From: an uncultured Pseudomonadota bacterium | GTDB lineage: Bacteria; Pseudomonadota; Gammaproteobacteria; Steroidobacterales; Steroidobacteraceae | Direction of reading: 5' to 3' | Length of the DNA stretch: 32,926 nucleotides | NCBI GenBank assembly: GCA_903898785.1 | Contig: CAIUGU010000146.1 | Span: 1 to 32,926, forward strand | In this document: positions 13,558 through 21,265 of the stretch, in pieces | Layout of the letters: each line of letters begins with the position of its first letter | Numbering within the stretch: position 1 is the stretch's first letter | Program-made: the position numbers and the translations under genes | The notes under the pieces: model-generated | Database searches by the model: none | The model's input: the letters and a program-made list of their open reading frames with translations, nothing else | What the model was told of the DNA's origin: nothing

Positions 13558-15015
13558 ATGGATCAGAGCACTTACGCCGGCACTGCGCTGCAGAGTGGGT
13601 TCGACTCCGGCACGCCTGCGGTTTCCGGACCTTTCGTCGTCAATCTGTGTGCATCGGTCGCACCGATCGACCTGAAGCCGGGCGGCATGCCTGGGCTCGA
13701 ACGCTATCGTCTGTACCAGGTCCGGCGGGTCGAGGACAATCGCCCCCGCTATCGCCTGCGCCTCGGTTTCTTTGCCGACGAAGCCGCCACCGAAGTCGTG
13801 CTGGCCGCCGTCAGGGAATTCTATCCGGCCGCCTTCTGCGTTCCCGCGGGCAGCGACGACCTGAAGCACGCGCCCGGATTCGATCCGGTGACGCTGGGCA
13901 AGCGCCCCGCAGCCGCCACCCCGCATGACACGACGTCGACGGCGCAGATGCAGCGCATCCCGACTCCCGCCGCGGCAGCAAAGGCCGTGGCGCCTCGCGA
14001 GCCGGCCGGGCCTGCAGCGGCCGTTGCCACGACCCCCAAACCCGCCGCGCCGCCCGCGCCTGCACCCAAGCTGCAAGCGACTGTGCCCGTCGCGCCCGCG
14101 AAAAGCGTTTCGAATCTGGAGCTCTTGCCCGAGACACCGCCGCGTTCGCCCGCTGTCCAGGCAGCGGCCGCTGCCGCTGCCGAGCCGTTCCGCGTCAAGC
14201 CTGCGGATCCTTCGGTCATGAGCAAGGCCGCGAACCTGCAACTGTCGACCGACCTGCCGGACAACATCCGCAAGCTCACCGGCATGACCGCACCGCTGAA
14301 GACGGACGGCCCCGTTCTCATCGACAGCACGCAGACGCTGCGCATCCTGACCGAAACGGAACTGGCCGATGCGGACGCGCCGGCCTGGTTTGCCGTCCAG
14401 GTAGCCGTATCGGAGCAGCCAATCAACCTGGACGCGATGCCGAAGCTCGACATCTTCAAGGCCTTCCGTCTTTATTCCATCGCCCAGACGCGGCAGGGCC
14501 AGATCGAGCATTCACTGAGACTCGGCTTCTTCCGCGAGTCGGTCTCGGCCGAAGCGGTGTCCGGCTACCTCAAGACCTTCTTCAGCACTCCGGAAGTACT
14601 GCGCGTCAGTGCGGCCGAACAGTCCCGATTTGCCGACCCGCCGGCACCCCCGGTCCTCAACGATTCCGCGGGCAAGTCCGCGCGGGTCGTCCAGTTGCAT
14701 CCTGACAGGCCGGCGAACACGAAGCCCGCCACGGCACCGGTCCTGACCCAGGGAACCACGCCCAAGGCCCCCACGCCGGCGGCGAAGAAGCCGGCTCCGC
14801 CGGCCCCAGCCAAGCCCGCAAAGCAGGCGGCGGCAAGCGCAGTCGCTCGCAAGTCCAGCCCGGCAGCCTTGAAACGCCCGTCCTCAAGGAACCGTTCACT
14901 CAACGATTTGCTGGTGGAAGAAGCCCGGGAGGTCGCGTTGACCGAGAGCGGTATCCGCCGCATGGAGACCAAAGGCTCCCTGCTCTCCAGGCTCGTCGGC
15001 AAGCTGACCCGCTGA
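13558..15015 (+). CDS. c-di-GMP-riboswitch-controlled protein with two SPOR-like repeats
   Basis: The product has 485 residues. Two related alpha/beta units are visible. The first, at 26-93, runs FVVNLCASVAPIDL, then LERYRLYQVRRVEDNRPRYR, then LRLGFFADEAATEVVLAAVR. The second, at 277-351, runs WFAVQVAVSEQPINL, then FKAFRLYSIAQTRQGQIEH, then LRLGFFRESVSAEAV. Both have the pattern of SPOR domains, which bind denuded glycan strands of peptidoglycan. They are separated and followed by long Pro/Ala/Lys-rich linkers (115-215 and 360-440). A helical tail follows (NDLLVEEAREVALTESGIRRME). No signal peptide or membrane helix is evident, so a cytoplasmic role or an unusual SPOR relative is possible. 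ATG 13558 has GGGGAAG upstream; in-frame ATGs at 13540 and 13546 are alternatives. Confidence 0.75.
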   Translation: MDQSTYAGTALQSGFDSGTPAVSGPFVVNLCASVAPIDLKPGGMPGLERYRLYQVRRVEDNRPRYRLRLGFFADEAATEVVLAAVREFYPAAFCVPAGSDDLKHAPGFDPVTLGKRPAAATPHDTTSTAQMQRIPTPAAAAKAVAPREPAGPAAAVATTPKPAAPPAPAPKLQATVPVAPAKSVSNLELLPETPPRSPAVQAAAAAAAEPFRVKPADPSVMSKAANLQLSTDLPDNIRKLTGMTAPLKTDGPVLIDSTQTLRILTETELADADAPAWFAVQVAVSEQPINLDAMPKLDIFKAFRLYSIAQTRQGQIEHSLRLGFFRESVSAEAVSGYLKTFFSTPEVLRVSAAEQSRFADPPAPPVLNDSAGKSARVVQLHPDRPANTKPATAPVLTQGTTPKAPTPAAKKPAPPAPAKPAKQAAASAVARKSSPAALKRPSSRNRSLNDLLVEEAREVALTESGIRRMETKGSLLSRLVGKLTR

Positions 15016-15081
15016 TCCGGAGTTCTGCGTAGTTGCTGGTTTCGCCGTCAGGGCGTTGCTAGCGGTTCAGGTTCAGCCTGC

Positions 15082-15087
15082 TAGAAT
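15082..15087 (+). promoter_or_regulatory. Possible -10 element of the HiPIP gene
   Basis: TAGAAT lies 68 bp before the HiPIP ATG, after a short direct repeat TTCAGG-TTCAGC. No good -35 hexamer is found at normal spacing, so an activator may be needed or the call may be wrong. Confidence 0.3.
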
Positions 15088-15155
15088 CTGCCCCGAATCC
15101 TTGAGAACCCTGACGATCGGCCCCGCCTCCGGGCGCGGCTGAAGGAGCATTAAAG

Positions 15156-15506
15156 ATGAGCGACTTGAAAGACAAGCAGGCCCTTGACCGACGTTCCGTG
15201 CTGAAGGGTGCGCTTGCCGGCCTGGCGGCCCTGCCCGGCCTTGCTGTCGTGGAGCGTGCCGCGGCACAGGCCGCGCCGGTCCACCTCGACGAAAATGACG
15301 CCGCTGCGAAGGCGCTCGGCTACCTGCACGATGCCAAGAAGGTCGATGCAGCCAAGAACCCCACCTACAAGGCCGGCCAGACCTGCGCGAACTGCCTGCA
15401 GATCCAGGGCAAGAACGGCGACGCGTGGCGCGGCTGCAATCTGTTCCCCAACAAGCAGGTCAATGCCAACGGCTGGTGCCGGGTCTGGGTCCAGAAGCCG
15501 GCCTGA
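15156..15506 (+). CDS. High-potential iron-sulfur protein (HiPIP)
   Basis: The product has 116 residues. A Tat signal is clear (DRRSVLKGALAGLAAL, residues 11-26), with likely cleavage after AAAQA (about 39). The folded protein carries the four [4Fe-4S] ligands C77 and C80 (QTCANC), C94 (RGCNLFP) and C108 (GWCRVW), and the conserved Tyr of GYLHDA (Y56). HiPIPs are periplasmic one-electron carriers that feed photosynthetic reaction centres or terminal oxidases. Here a respiratory role is likelier, since no photosynthesis gene is present. AAGGAG lies 9 nt before the ATG. The gene stands alone and converges with DUF502, 6 bp apart. Confidence 0.95.
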   Translation: MSDLKDKQALDRRSVLKGALAGLAALPGLAVVERAAAQAAPVHLDENDAAAKALGYLHDAKKVDAAKNPTYKAGQTCANCLQIQGKNGDAWRGCNLFPNKQVNANGWCRVWVQKPA

Positions 15507-15512
15507 TCAGTC

Positions 15513-16136
15513 TCATCGTGCCTTTCCCGCTCCGGAATCCGGTTCCGGGGCGGGATTCCGGCTCGAGATCCCGCCCAGCAGGACCAGCCTCATGGCCTCC
15601 TGCACCGACAGATCCGTTGAGTGCAGCTCCGAGCGCGCCAGGTACAGCGTGTAGCCGCCGATCTGGTAGCTCATCGGGAAGTACACCGCGACGACGTCGG
15701 CCTCTCCCATTCCCAGGGAGCGCGAATCGACATGGTCCTCGGTGACAAACCCGATCACCTGGGCCGTCCCCCAGCGCCAGGTCACTACCCTCTTCAGGTC
15801 CCGGCTCTTGCCCCCCTCCGGCAGGAACCGCGTGACGTCCTTGAACGCGCCGTAGATGGTCTTCACCACTGGAATCCGTTCGAGCAGTGACTCGCCGTAG
15901 CGGATGACTCGGCGAACGACGTAGGCATTGACCAGCAGGCCGACCAGAAAGACGAACACCACGCCGACGACGAGGCCGAGGCCCGGCCAGTACCGATGTT
16001 CCGGGATGGCGACGCGCAATCCCTGACCGAGGATGGCCTCGGCCGTCGTCCCGAGCCAGAACAGCAGGTACAGGGTCAGTGCGACCGGCAGCACGGCCGC
16101 CAGGCCCTTGAGGAAAATCGTCCACAACGAGCGCAT
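15513..16136 (-). CDS. DUF502 family membrane protein
   Basis: The product has 207 residues. Two membrane helices (about 9-30 and 53-77) are followed by the DUF502 soluble part: RIPVVKTIYGAFKDVTRFL (87-105), VVTWRWGTAQVIGFVTEDH and VYFPMSYQIGGYTLYL. A tail rich in Gly/Pro follows. The family is widespread in bacteria and plants (COV-like) and its biochemical role is unknown. The gene is divergent from the four-gene operon at 16266 and converges on HiPIP. Confidence 0.9.
   Translation of the reverse strand: MRSLWTIFLKGLAAVLPVALTLYLLFWLGTTAEAILGQGLRVAIPEHRYWPGLGLVVGVVFVFLVGLLVNAYVVRRVIRYGESLLERIPVVKTIYGAFKDVTRFLPEGGKSRDLKRVVTWRWGTAQVIGFVTEDHVDSRSLGMGEADVVAVYFPMSYQIGGYTLYLARSELHSTDLSVQEAMRLVLLGGISSRNPAPEPDSGAGKAR
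15532..15561. terminator. Hairpin in the 3' end of DUF502, possible shared terminator
   Basis: CCGGAATCC (15532-15540) and GGATTCCGG (15553-15561) form a perfect 9-bp stem with a 12-nt loop. It lies inside the last codons of DUF502 and 26 nt beyond the HiPIP stop codon, so it could end the HiPIP message. No T-run follows on either strand. Confidence 0.4.
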
Positions 16137-16265
16137 GCTCTCTCTCCGTCAGGTCTCGGCCGCGGTGCGTGCCAAAGAGTATGGCGCGTCCGGCGCGAAT
16201 CTGCTGCACCCGGTTGTGGCGAATAGACCAGGGCGTCAACCGTCCATCCAGGGGAAAACACAGCC

Positions 16266-16616
16266 ATGCCTGCCCGCACCTTCCTGCGCTGCCTGTTCGC
16301 CTTCATGCTGCTTTCCCTGCTCGGCTACACCGTCTGGGCAAGCTCGCAGCAGGCGGTGTGGGACTGGCAGGGCATCACCCTCGGGCCGGACCGGTGGTGG
16401 ACGCTGGCCACGCTCATCGATGCCTATTACGGTTTCCTCACGTTCTATGTCTGGGTCTGGTTCAAGGAGCGAAGCCCGATTGCGCGCGTGGGCTGGTTCG
16501 TCGCGATCATGGCCCTCGGCACGATGGCGATGTCTGCCTATGTCCTGCTGCAGCTCGCGAAGCTGCTTCCCGATGAACCGGTCAGCGCGATGCTGAGGCC
16601 CGCAAGACAACCATGA
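16266..16616 (+). CDS. DUF1475-like small membrane protein
   Basis: The product has 116 residues with three predicted helices (about 6-25, 47-66, 76-99). The conserved-looking blocks are LLGYTVWASSQQAVWDW, DRWWTLATLIDAYYGFLTFY and VWVWFKERSP, rich in Trp and Tyr near the membrane surface. It resembles DUF1475-type proteins. It is the first gene of a four-gene operon (DUF2062, DUF1295, methyltransferase), and its stop overlaps the next start (ATGA). GGGGA lies about 10 nt before the ATG. Function is unknown; a membrane-lipid role is inferred from neighbours. Confidence 0.7.
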   Translation: MPARTFLRCLFAFMLLSLLGYTVWASSQQAVWDWQGITLGPDRWWTLATLIDAYYGFLTFYVWVWFKERSPIARVGWFVAIMALGTMAMSAYVLLQLAKLLPDEPVSAMLRPARQP

Positions 16617-17101
16617 AGTCATTGCTCGACAAGTACCTGCTCGCACCGATCCGGGCCCTGCTGACGCAGGGACTGAGCCCGCGCCTGCTCGCACTCAGCC
16701 TCGCGGTCGGCCTGGTCGTCGGCATCTTTCCGGTCCTCGGCACCACCACGGTGCTGTGCACGCTCGTCGCGGCGGCGTTGCGCCTGAACCTCGTCGCCGT
16801 CCAGACGGTGCACTTCCTGATGACGCCGGTACAGCTGCTGCTGATCATCCCCTTCGTGCGCGTCGGCGAGTGGGTACTCGGCCGGACGCCGCAGCCCTTG
16901 TCGATCAGCGAAGGCCTTGCCCTCATCGCGCAAGGCGCCGTCAATGCGGTTGCAGTACTGTGGGACGCGATCCTGCATGCGATGCTCGGCTGGCTACTGC
17001 TCGGCCCCGTCCTTCTGGCCGTCGCGTACGTGCTCCTGGCGCAGGTGCTCAAGTCCACGCAGCATCGTCTCTTCAAACCCGCATCGGCCGGGAGGCCCTG
17101 A
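16613..17101 (+). CDS. DUF2062 family membrane protein
   Basis: The product has 162 residues. The hydrophobic segments are 24-60 (LALSLAVGLVVGIFPVLGTTTVLCTL), 66-84 (HFLMTPVQLLLIIPFVRVGE) and 118-145. The pattern GIFPVLGTTT followed by NLVAVQTVHFLMTPVQ is typical of DUF2062. These proteins often accompany glycosyltransferases or lipid enzymes, but no activity is known. It overlaps both neighbours: ATGA upstream and TGATG downstream. Confidence 0.85.
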   Translation: MKSLLDKYLLAPIRALLTQGLSPRLLALSLAVGLVVGIFPVLGTTTVLCTLVAAALRLNLVAVQTVHFLMTPVQLLLIIPFVRVGEWVLGRTPQPLSISEGLALIAQGAVNAVAVLWDAILHAMLGWLLLGPVLLAVAYVLLAQVLKSTQHRLFKPASAGRP

Positions 17102-17910
17102 TGGATCTCGCAGCATTCTTCACGTTGCTCGCCGTCGGACTGGTCGTCGTCGCGATCATCATGACGACGCTGTGGCTGCTGGGACTGCGGTTCCGGAATT
17201 TCAGCTACGTCGACATCGGCTGGTCCGCCAACTTCGCCGTGCTCGCGATCCTGTACGCATCGCTGACGGAGGGATGGCTGCCGCGTCGCTGGCTGATCGC
17301 CGCGATGTTCACGTTCTGGGGTGCAAGGCTCGCCGCCCACCTTGCCACCCGCATCCTGGGCGAACCCGAGGAGGGCCGGTACGTGCGGCTGCGCGAGGAA
17401 TGGGGACAGAAGGGCAACCTCAATGCGAAGTTCCTCGCCTTCTTCCTCTTCCAGGGCGGGCTGAACGTGTTCCTGATCCTGCCGCTGCTGCTCGCGTGCC
17501 TGAACCCGGCGCCCGGCTTCCACGCTCTCGAGATCGCAGGCGTCGTCGTGTGGGTACTCGGCCTGGCAGGTGAGAGCCTGGCCGACCGCCAGCTGGCCGC
17601 GTTCAAGCGCAACCCGGAGAACCGCGGCAAGGTCTGCAATACCGGCCTGTGGCGTTACTCGCGGCACCCCAACTACTTCTTCGAATGGACGATCTGGATC
17701 GGCTATGCGCTGTTTGCACTCGCGTCACCGTTCGGGTGGATCGCCCTCGCGACGCCGCTCCTGATGCTGCACTTCCTCGTCAACGTGACCGGCGTCAAGG
17801 CGACCGAAGAGCAGGCCCTGCGCTCGCGCGGCGACGCGTACCGGGCCTACCAGGCCACGACGAGCGCGTTCATTCCCCTGCCCCCCAGGAAACCCGGCGC
17901 GATGCGCTGA
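17101..17910 (+). CDS. DUF1295 membrane protein (steroid 5-alpha-reductase/isoprenylcysteine methyltransferase superfamily)
   Basis: The product has 269 residues and about six or seven helices. The family signature at the C-terminal end is NTGLWRYSRHPNYFFEWTIW, with the RHPNYF cofactor-site motif shared with NAD(P)H-dependent steroid reductases and ICMT. A second block is FSYVDIGWSANF (38-49). Members near CFA-like methyltransferases are thought to reduce or modify fatty acyl groups, but the reaction here is inferred. The ATG shares one base with the DUF2062 stop. The open frame extends much further upstream but overlaps DUF2062 and is not the real start. Confidence 0.9.
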   Translation: MDLAAFFTLLAVGLVVVAIIMTTLWLLGLRFRNFSYVDIGWSANFAVLAILYASLTEGWLPRRWLIAAMFTFWGARLAAHLATRILGEPEEGRYVRLREEWGQKGNLNAKFLAFFLFQGGLNVFLILPLLLACLNPAPGFHALEIAGVVVWVLGLAGESLADRQLAAFKRNPENRGKVCNTGLWRYSRHPNYFFEWTIWIGYALFALASPFGWIALATPLLMLHFLVNVTGVKATEEQALRSRGDAYRAYQATTSAFIPLPPRKPGAMR

Positions 17911-17928
17911 CTCATTGCGGACACAGAC

Positions 17929-19029
17929 ATGACCACTGCCCTTACCAACGACGCCCCGCCCGCCGACTCAGCCACCTCGCTGCCGTTCTGGTTGCTGGAG
18001 CGCGACCTCCTGCCGGACTCCCTGATCCGCCTCGGCATCCGCCGCCTGCTGGCCGAGCGGCTGCGCGAAGAAGACAAGGGCGACACGGAAACACAGCACC
18101 GGCATTTCATGCAGTTCGTCGAACAGCTGAAGGCGAGTCCCGTGGCCATCCACACCCGCGAGGCAAACGAACAGCATTATGAACTGCCCACCGAGTTCTT
18201 CGGGCTCGTGCTCGGCAAGCATCGCAAGTACTCGTCCTGCTACTTCGATCCCGGCGTCACGTCGCTGGACACCGCCGAAGCGCGGATGCTGGCACTGACG
18301 TGCGAGCGCGCGCGACTCAAGGACGGCGAGGACATCCTGGAGCTCGGCTGCGGCTGGGGTTCGCTGACACTGTGGATGGCAGAGCACTATCCGAATGCGC
18401 GCATCACGGCGGTGTCGAACTCGCGCACGCAGCGCCTGTACATCGAAGCCACCGCACGCGCGCGGGGTTTCGGCAACGTACGCGTCATCACCTGCGATGC
18501 CAACGTGCTCGAGTTCCCTCCGGAGGAGCGTTTCGACCGCGTGGTGTCGGTGGAGATGTTCGAGCACATGCGCAACTACGAAACGCTGCTCGCCCGCATC
18601 GCAGGCTGGATGCGCACCGATGCGAGGCTGTTCGTGCACATCTTCACGCATCGGACCTACGCCTACCCGTTCGACGTGACGAGCGAGCGCGACTGGATGG
18701 GCAAGTACTTCTTCACCGGCGGCATCATGCCAAGCGATTCGCTCCTCGCGTATTTCCAGAAAGACGTCCGGCTGGTCGACCACTGGCATGTGGACGGCCG
18801 GCACTACCAGAAGACCAGCGAGGCCTGGCTGGCCAACATGGATGCCCACCGCGAGCGCATCATGCCGATCCTGTCCGCGACGTACGGCGCGGCGGCCGCG
18901 CGCAAGTGGTGGGTGTACTGGCGGGTGTTCTTCATGGCGTGCGCCGAACTATGGGGTTACGCCAAGGGGCAGGAATGGCTGGTGTCGCACTACCTCTTCG
19001 CACCGCAGCACGGAGAGCCACGAAAGTGA
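17929..19029 (+). CDS. CFA-synthase-like SAM-dependent methyltransferase
   Basis: The product has 366 residues. It has the class I SAM site [14 protein letters not shown] (137-150), the acidic strand [11 protein letters not shown] (186-196) and [12 protein letters not shown] (206-217). The [11 protein letters not shown] (81-91) and KYSSCYF (100-106) blocks match the lipid-binding face of cyclopropane-fatty-acyl-phospholipid synthases. The C-terminus is divergent from classical CfaA ([19 protein letters not shown]). Relatives add methylene or methyl groups to unsaturated acyl chains; others are N-methyltransferases, so the substrate is open. It is the last gene of the operon, 18 nt after DUF1295, with a weak ribosome site. 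Confidence 0.85.
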   Translation: MTTALTNDAPPADSATSLPFWLLERDLLPDSLIRLGIRRLLAERLREEDKGDTETQHRHFMQFVEQLKASPVAIHTREANEQHYELPTEFFGLVLGKHRKYSSCYFDPGVTSLDTAEARMLALTCERARLKDGEDILELGCGWGSLTLWMAEHYPNARITAVSNSRTQRLYIEATARARGFGNVRVITCDANVLEFPPEERFDRVVSVEMFEHMRNYETLLARIAGWMRTDARLFVHIFTHRTYAYPFDVTSERDWMGKYFFTGGIMPSDSLLAYFQKDVRLVDHWHVDGRHYQKTSEAWLANMDAHRERIMPILSATYGAAAARKWWVYWRVFFMACAELWGYAKGQEWLVSHYLFAPQHGEPRK

Positions 19030-19052
19030 GCCACATTGTCTCACCCTGCTCT

Positions 19053-19080
19053 TTGACACCCGTCCTGTCCCGCATAACAA
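19053..19080 (+). promoter_or_regulatory. Promoter candidate for the TPR gene
   Basis: TTGACA (perfect -35, 19053-19058), 16 bp, then TAACAA (19075-19080). The predicted start lies in the inverted repeat TCAGG-CCTGA (19081-19097), about 38 nt before the GTG start at 19126. The perfect -35 is the main support. Confidence 0.4.
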
Positions 19081-19125
19081 TCAGGGCCTCTTCCTGACCC
19101 TTCGCGTTACGACGAGCATCGGGTA

Positions 19126-20469
19126 GTGCAGCAACTTAGTCGATATCGCCTTCCCCTGGTGTGCGCAGCGTTGCTGGCCGTCACCGGGCAGTCCGTGGCG
19201 GCCGACGCCACCGATCGCGAAGCGCCGCTGCTCAAGTACGAAGCAAGCATCAAGGAAAGGCACTGGGAGGACGCGCTCGTCCCGGCACAGCAACTGGTCG
19301 ATCTCGCCAAGGCGAAGGAAGGCGAGCAGTCACTCGCCCTGGCAGACGCACTGATCCGGCTGGGCGGCGTCCAGTACCAGCTCAAGGACTACCCGAACGC
19401 GGAGGCGAGCTTCATCACGGCATTGAGGATCCGGGAGAAGCAGGGCGGCGCCCTGGCCCGCGGGCTGGAGGATCCCTTGAGCGGTCTCGGACTCACGCTT
19501 GCCGCCACCGATCGTCATGCCGAGGCCTCCCAGGTCCTCGAGCGCGCGCTGCTCGTCAGCCAGCGGCACAACGGCCTGTTCGACGTGAGTCAGAACGGGC
19601 TGCGGCTGCAGCTGGCCAGCAGCCTCATCGAATCGGGCCGCGGGCTCGAAGCGCACCAGCAGATGCAAAACCTCCTGCAGACGGCGGAAACGGCCTATGG
19701 CAAGAACGACCTGCGCTTCGCCGAGATCGCGGATGTGGGCGGGGACTGGTACTCGCGCTGGGGCTTCTTCGATATCGGCAGGAACCTGTACCGCACCGCC
19801 ATCAGGACCATCGAGACCAAGGCCGGTCCCAACGACCCCAGGCTGGTCAATCCGCTGCGCAGCCTCGGCCGCAGCTTCATCCGCGAACTGCTGTTCACGA
19901 ATGCGGGCCTGCTGAGGGCACCCGCGAACGGCGGCTTCCGGCTGTTGAGCCGTACCCGCCTGCCTCAGGAGGGCGAGGACGCGATGGTGCGGGCGGTACG
20001 CATCATGGAAGCGAACGACGCGCGCAATCCCACGGTGTTCCGCGTGGCCTTGATCGACTCGGGCGACTGGTACCTGCTCAAGAACGATCGCGACAAGGCG
20101 CTCGAATTCTATGGCAAGGCCCTGACGCTGCCCGCAGCCAGTACGACCGAAACGGCGCTGGTCGGCGACCCGCTCAGCTTTCCGGCAATGCTCGATTACG
20201 AACAGCCGCAGGTTGCGCTCCGATATATAGAGCGCGGCCGGGCACCGGAAAAGCTGATCGAGCGCAAGCTCACCATGGAGTTCACGGTATCGAGCACGGG
20301 CGCGGTCGTGGATCCGCGCATCATCGAGAGCGACGCGACCGAGAGGATGGAGCGGGAAACGCTGACGTCGATCCGCGAGGCGCTGTACCGGCCGCGTTTC
20401 GAGAACGGCGTGCCCGTCGACACACCGAACGTTCGTTACCAGCAGACCTTCAGGGACCTGAAGAACTGA
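19126..20469 (+). CDS. Exported TPR protein with TonB-C-like end
   Basis: The product has 447 residues with a GTG start. A signal peptide (YRLPLVCAALLAVTGQSVAA) ends near residue 26. Tetratricopeptide-like helices run from about 33 to 230: HWEDALVPAQQLVDLAKAKE, ALADALIRLGGVQYQLKDYPNAEASFITAL and the following pairs. Another helical pair near 310-335 precedes a small C-terminal alpha/beta unit (MEFTVSSTGAVVDPRIIESD, IREALYRPRFENGVPVDT). That unit matches the TonB C-terminal fold used to bind partner proteins. It is probably periplasmic or outer-membrane associated. It converges on the vWA/kinase cluster and overlaps its last gene by 20 bp. Confidence 0.8.
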   Translation: MQQLSRYRLPLVCAALLAVTGQSVAADATDREAPLLKYEASIKERHWEDALVPAQQLVDLAKAKEGEQSLALADALIRLGGVQYQLKDYPNAEASFITALRIREKQGGALARGLEDPLSGLGLTLAATDRHAEASQVLERALLVSQRHNGLFDVSQNGLRLQLASSLIESGRGLEAHQQMQNLLQTAETAYGKNDLRFAEIADVGGDWYSRWGFFDIGRNLYRTAIRTIETKAGPNDPRLVNPLRSLGRSFIRELLFTNAGLLRAPANGGFRLLSRTRLPQEGEDAMVRAVRIMEANDARNPTVFRVALIDSGDWYLLKNDRDKALEFYGKALTLPAASTTETALVGDPLSFPAMLDYEQPQVALRYIERGRAPEKLIERKLTMEFTVSSTGAVVDPRIIESDATERMERETLTSIREALYRPRFENGVPVDTPNVRYQQTFRDLKN

Positions 20470-21223
20470 TTGCCGGCCCGGGCGCAGCAGCGGCGTCCGA
20501 ACTCGTCGGCATGACTACCGACTCTTGTGAAGCCTGATTGCCACTTGCCGCCGATGCCGGATCTGCTGGCGCGACATCGGGAACAGGCGCCCCGCCCAAC
20601 ACGTCCGGCTTGGGGGCATCGGGCAGCAGGCCGCGGATGATCGCCTGCTCGCGGAACTCCACCACCAGCTTGGCGGCCGCATCGCGCATCGCAAGCGAGG
20701 TCGCGCGGGCCAGCGGTTTCTCTGCGCTCATGCCGGTGGCCGGCACGATGCCGTAGCCGGTAAAGGGCCAGGACTCCGCAAGGCGCCCGTCCGGCGTGTA
20801 GACGCTGACGCGGTACTTGATGCTGACCGCGTAGAACTGGGTACCGGCATCGCGTGGCGTGACGAAGGAGAAGTCCTCCACGGACGGCTCCAGGATCGCG
20901 CGGATGCCGGGCGCCGTCGTCGCGGCCGTCGCGATGTTGTCGATGGGCACCACATTCTCGAACATGGCGGCAAACAGGCGCGACACGCCCTCGCTCTGCG
21001 CAGGGCCCGTCGTGACTTCCCATTTGAAGCCGTAGCGGTCGCCCTTGTAGACATAACTCGAGAATTCGATCGGCATGAACAGGCCGACCGAAACGGGGAT
21101 CCTTGTGATGACAGGCTGAGGGATGTTCGGGCGCGCCTCGAGGCGCACGGTGCTGCAGCCGGAAAGCACTGCCCAGGCAGCGACCAGCGCAATCCACCCC
21201 CCTGTCTGCCAGCGACGCGTCAT
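20450..21223 (-). CDS. Lipoprotein, last gene of the kinase/vWA/ExbB cluster
   Basis: The product has 257 residues. The signal ends in lipobox VLSGC (C23), with Ser next, which favours outer-membrane sorting. The central domain (30-195) has alternating strands (ITRIPVSVGLFMPIEFSSYV, FYAVSIKYRVSVYTPDGRL) and a C-terminal helix (ARATSLAMRDAAAKLVVEF). That helix-after-strands pattern is common in envelope lipoproteins that self-assemble. The tail is low-complexity Pro/Ala/Ser. It lies 42 nt after the vWA gene on the same strand, so it is probably part of the machine. No named family is recognised. Confidence 0.75.
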   Translation of the reverse strand: MTRRWQTGGWIALVAAWAVLSGCSTVRLEARPNIPQPVITRIPVSVGLFMPIEFSSYVYKGDRYGFKWEVTTGPAQSEGVSRLFAAMFENVVPIDNIATAATTAPGIRAILEPSVEDFSFVTPRDAGTQFYAVSIKYRVSVYTPDGRLAESWPFTGYGIVPATGMSAEKPLARATSLAMRDAAAKLVVEFREQAIIRGLLPDAPKPDVLGGAPVPDVAPADPASAASGNQASQESVVMPTSSDAAAAPGPAISSSGP

Positions 21224-21265
21224 GTCGTTCTTGTTACTCCTTCGCGATCACCGATGCAACGCCCG

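Noticed and set aside
16582-17667. A 361-codon minus-strand open frame across DUF2062 and DUF1295
   Set aside because: It crosses two recognised membrane-protein genes in antisense and carries no domain.
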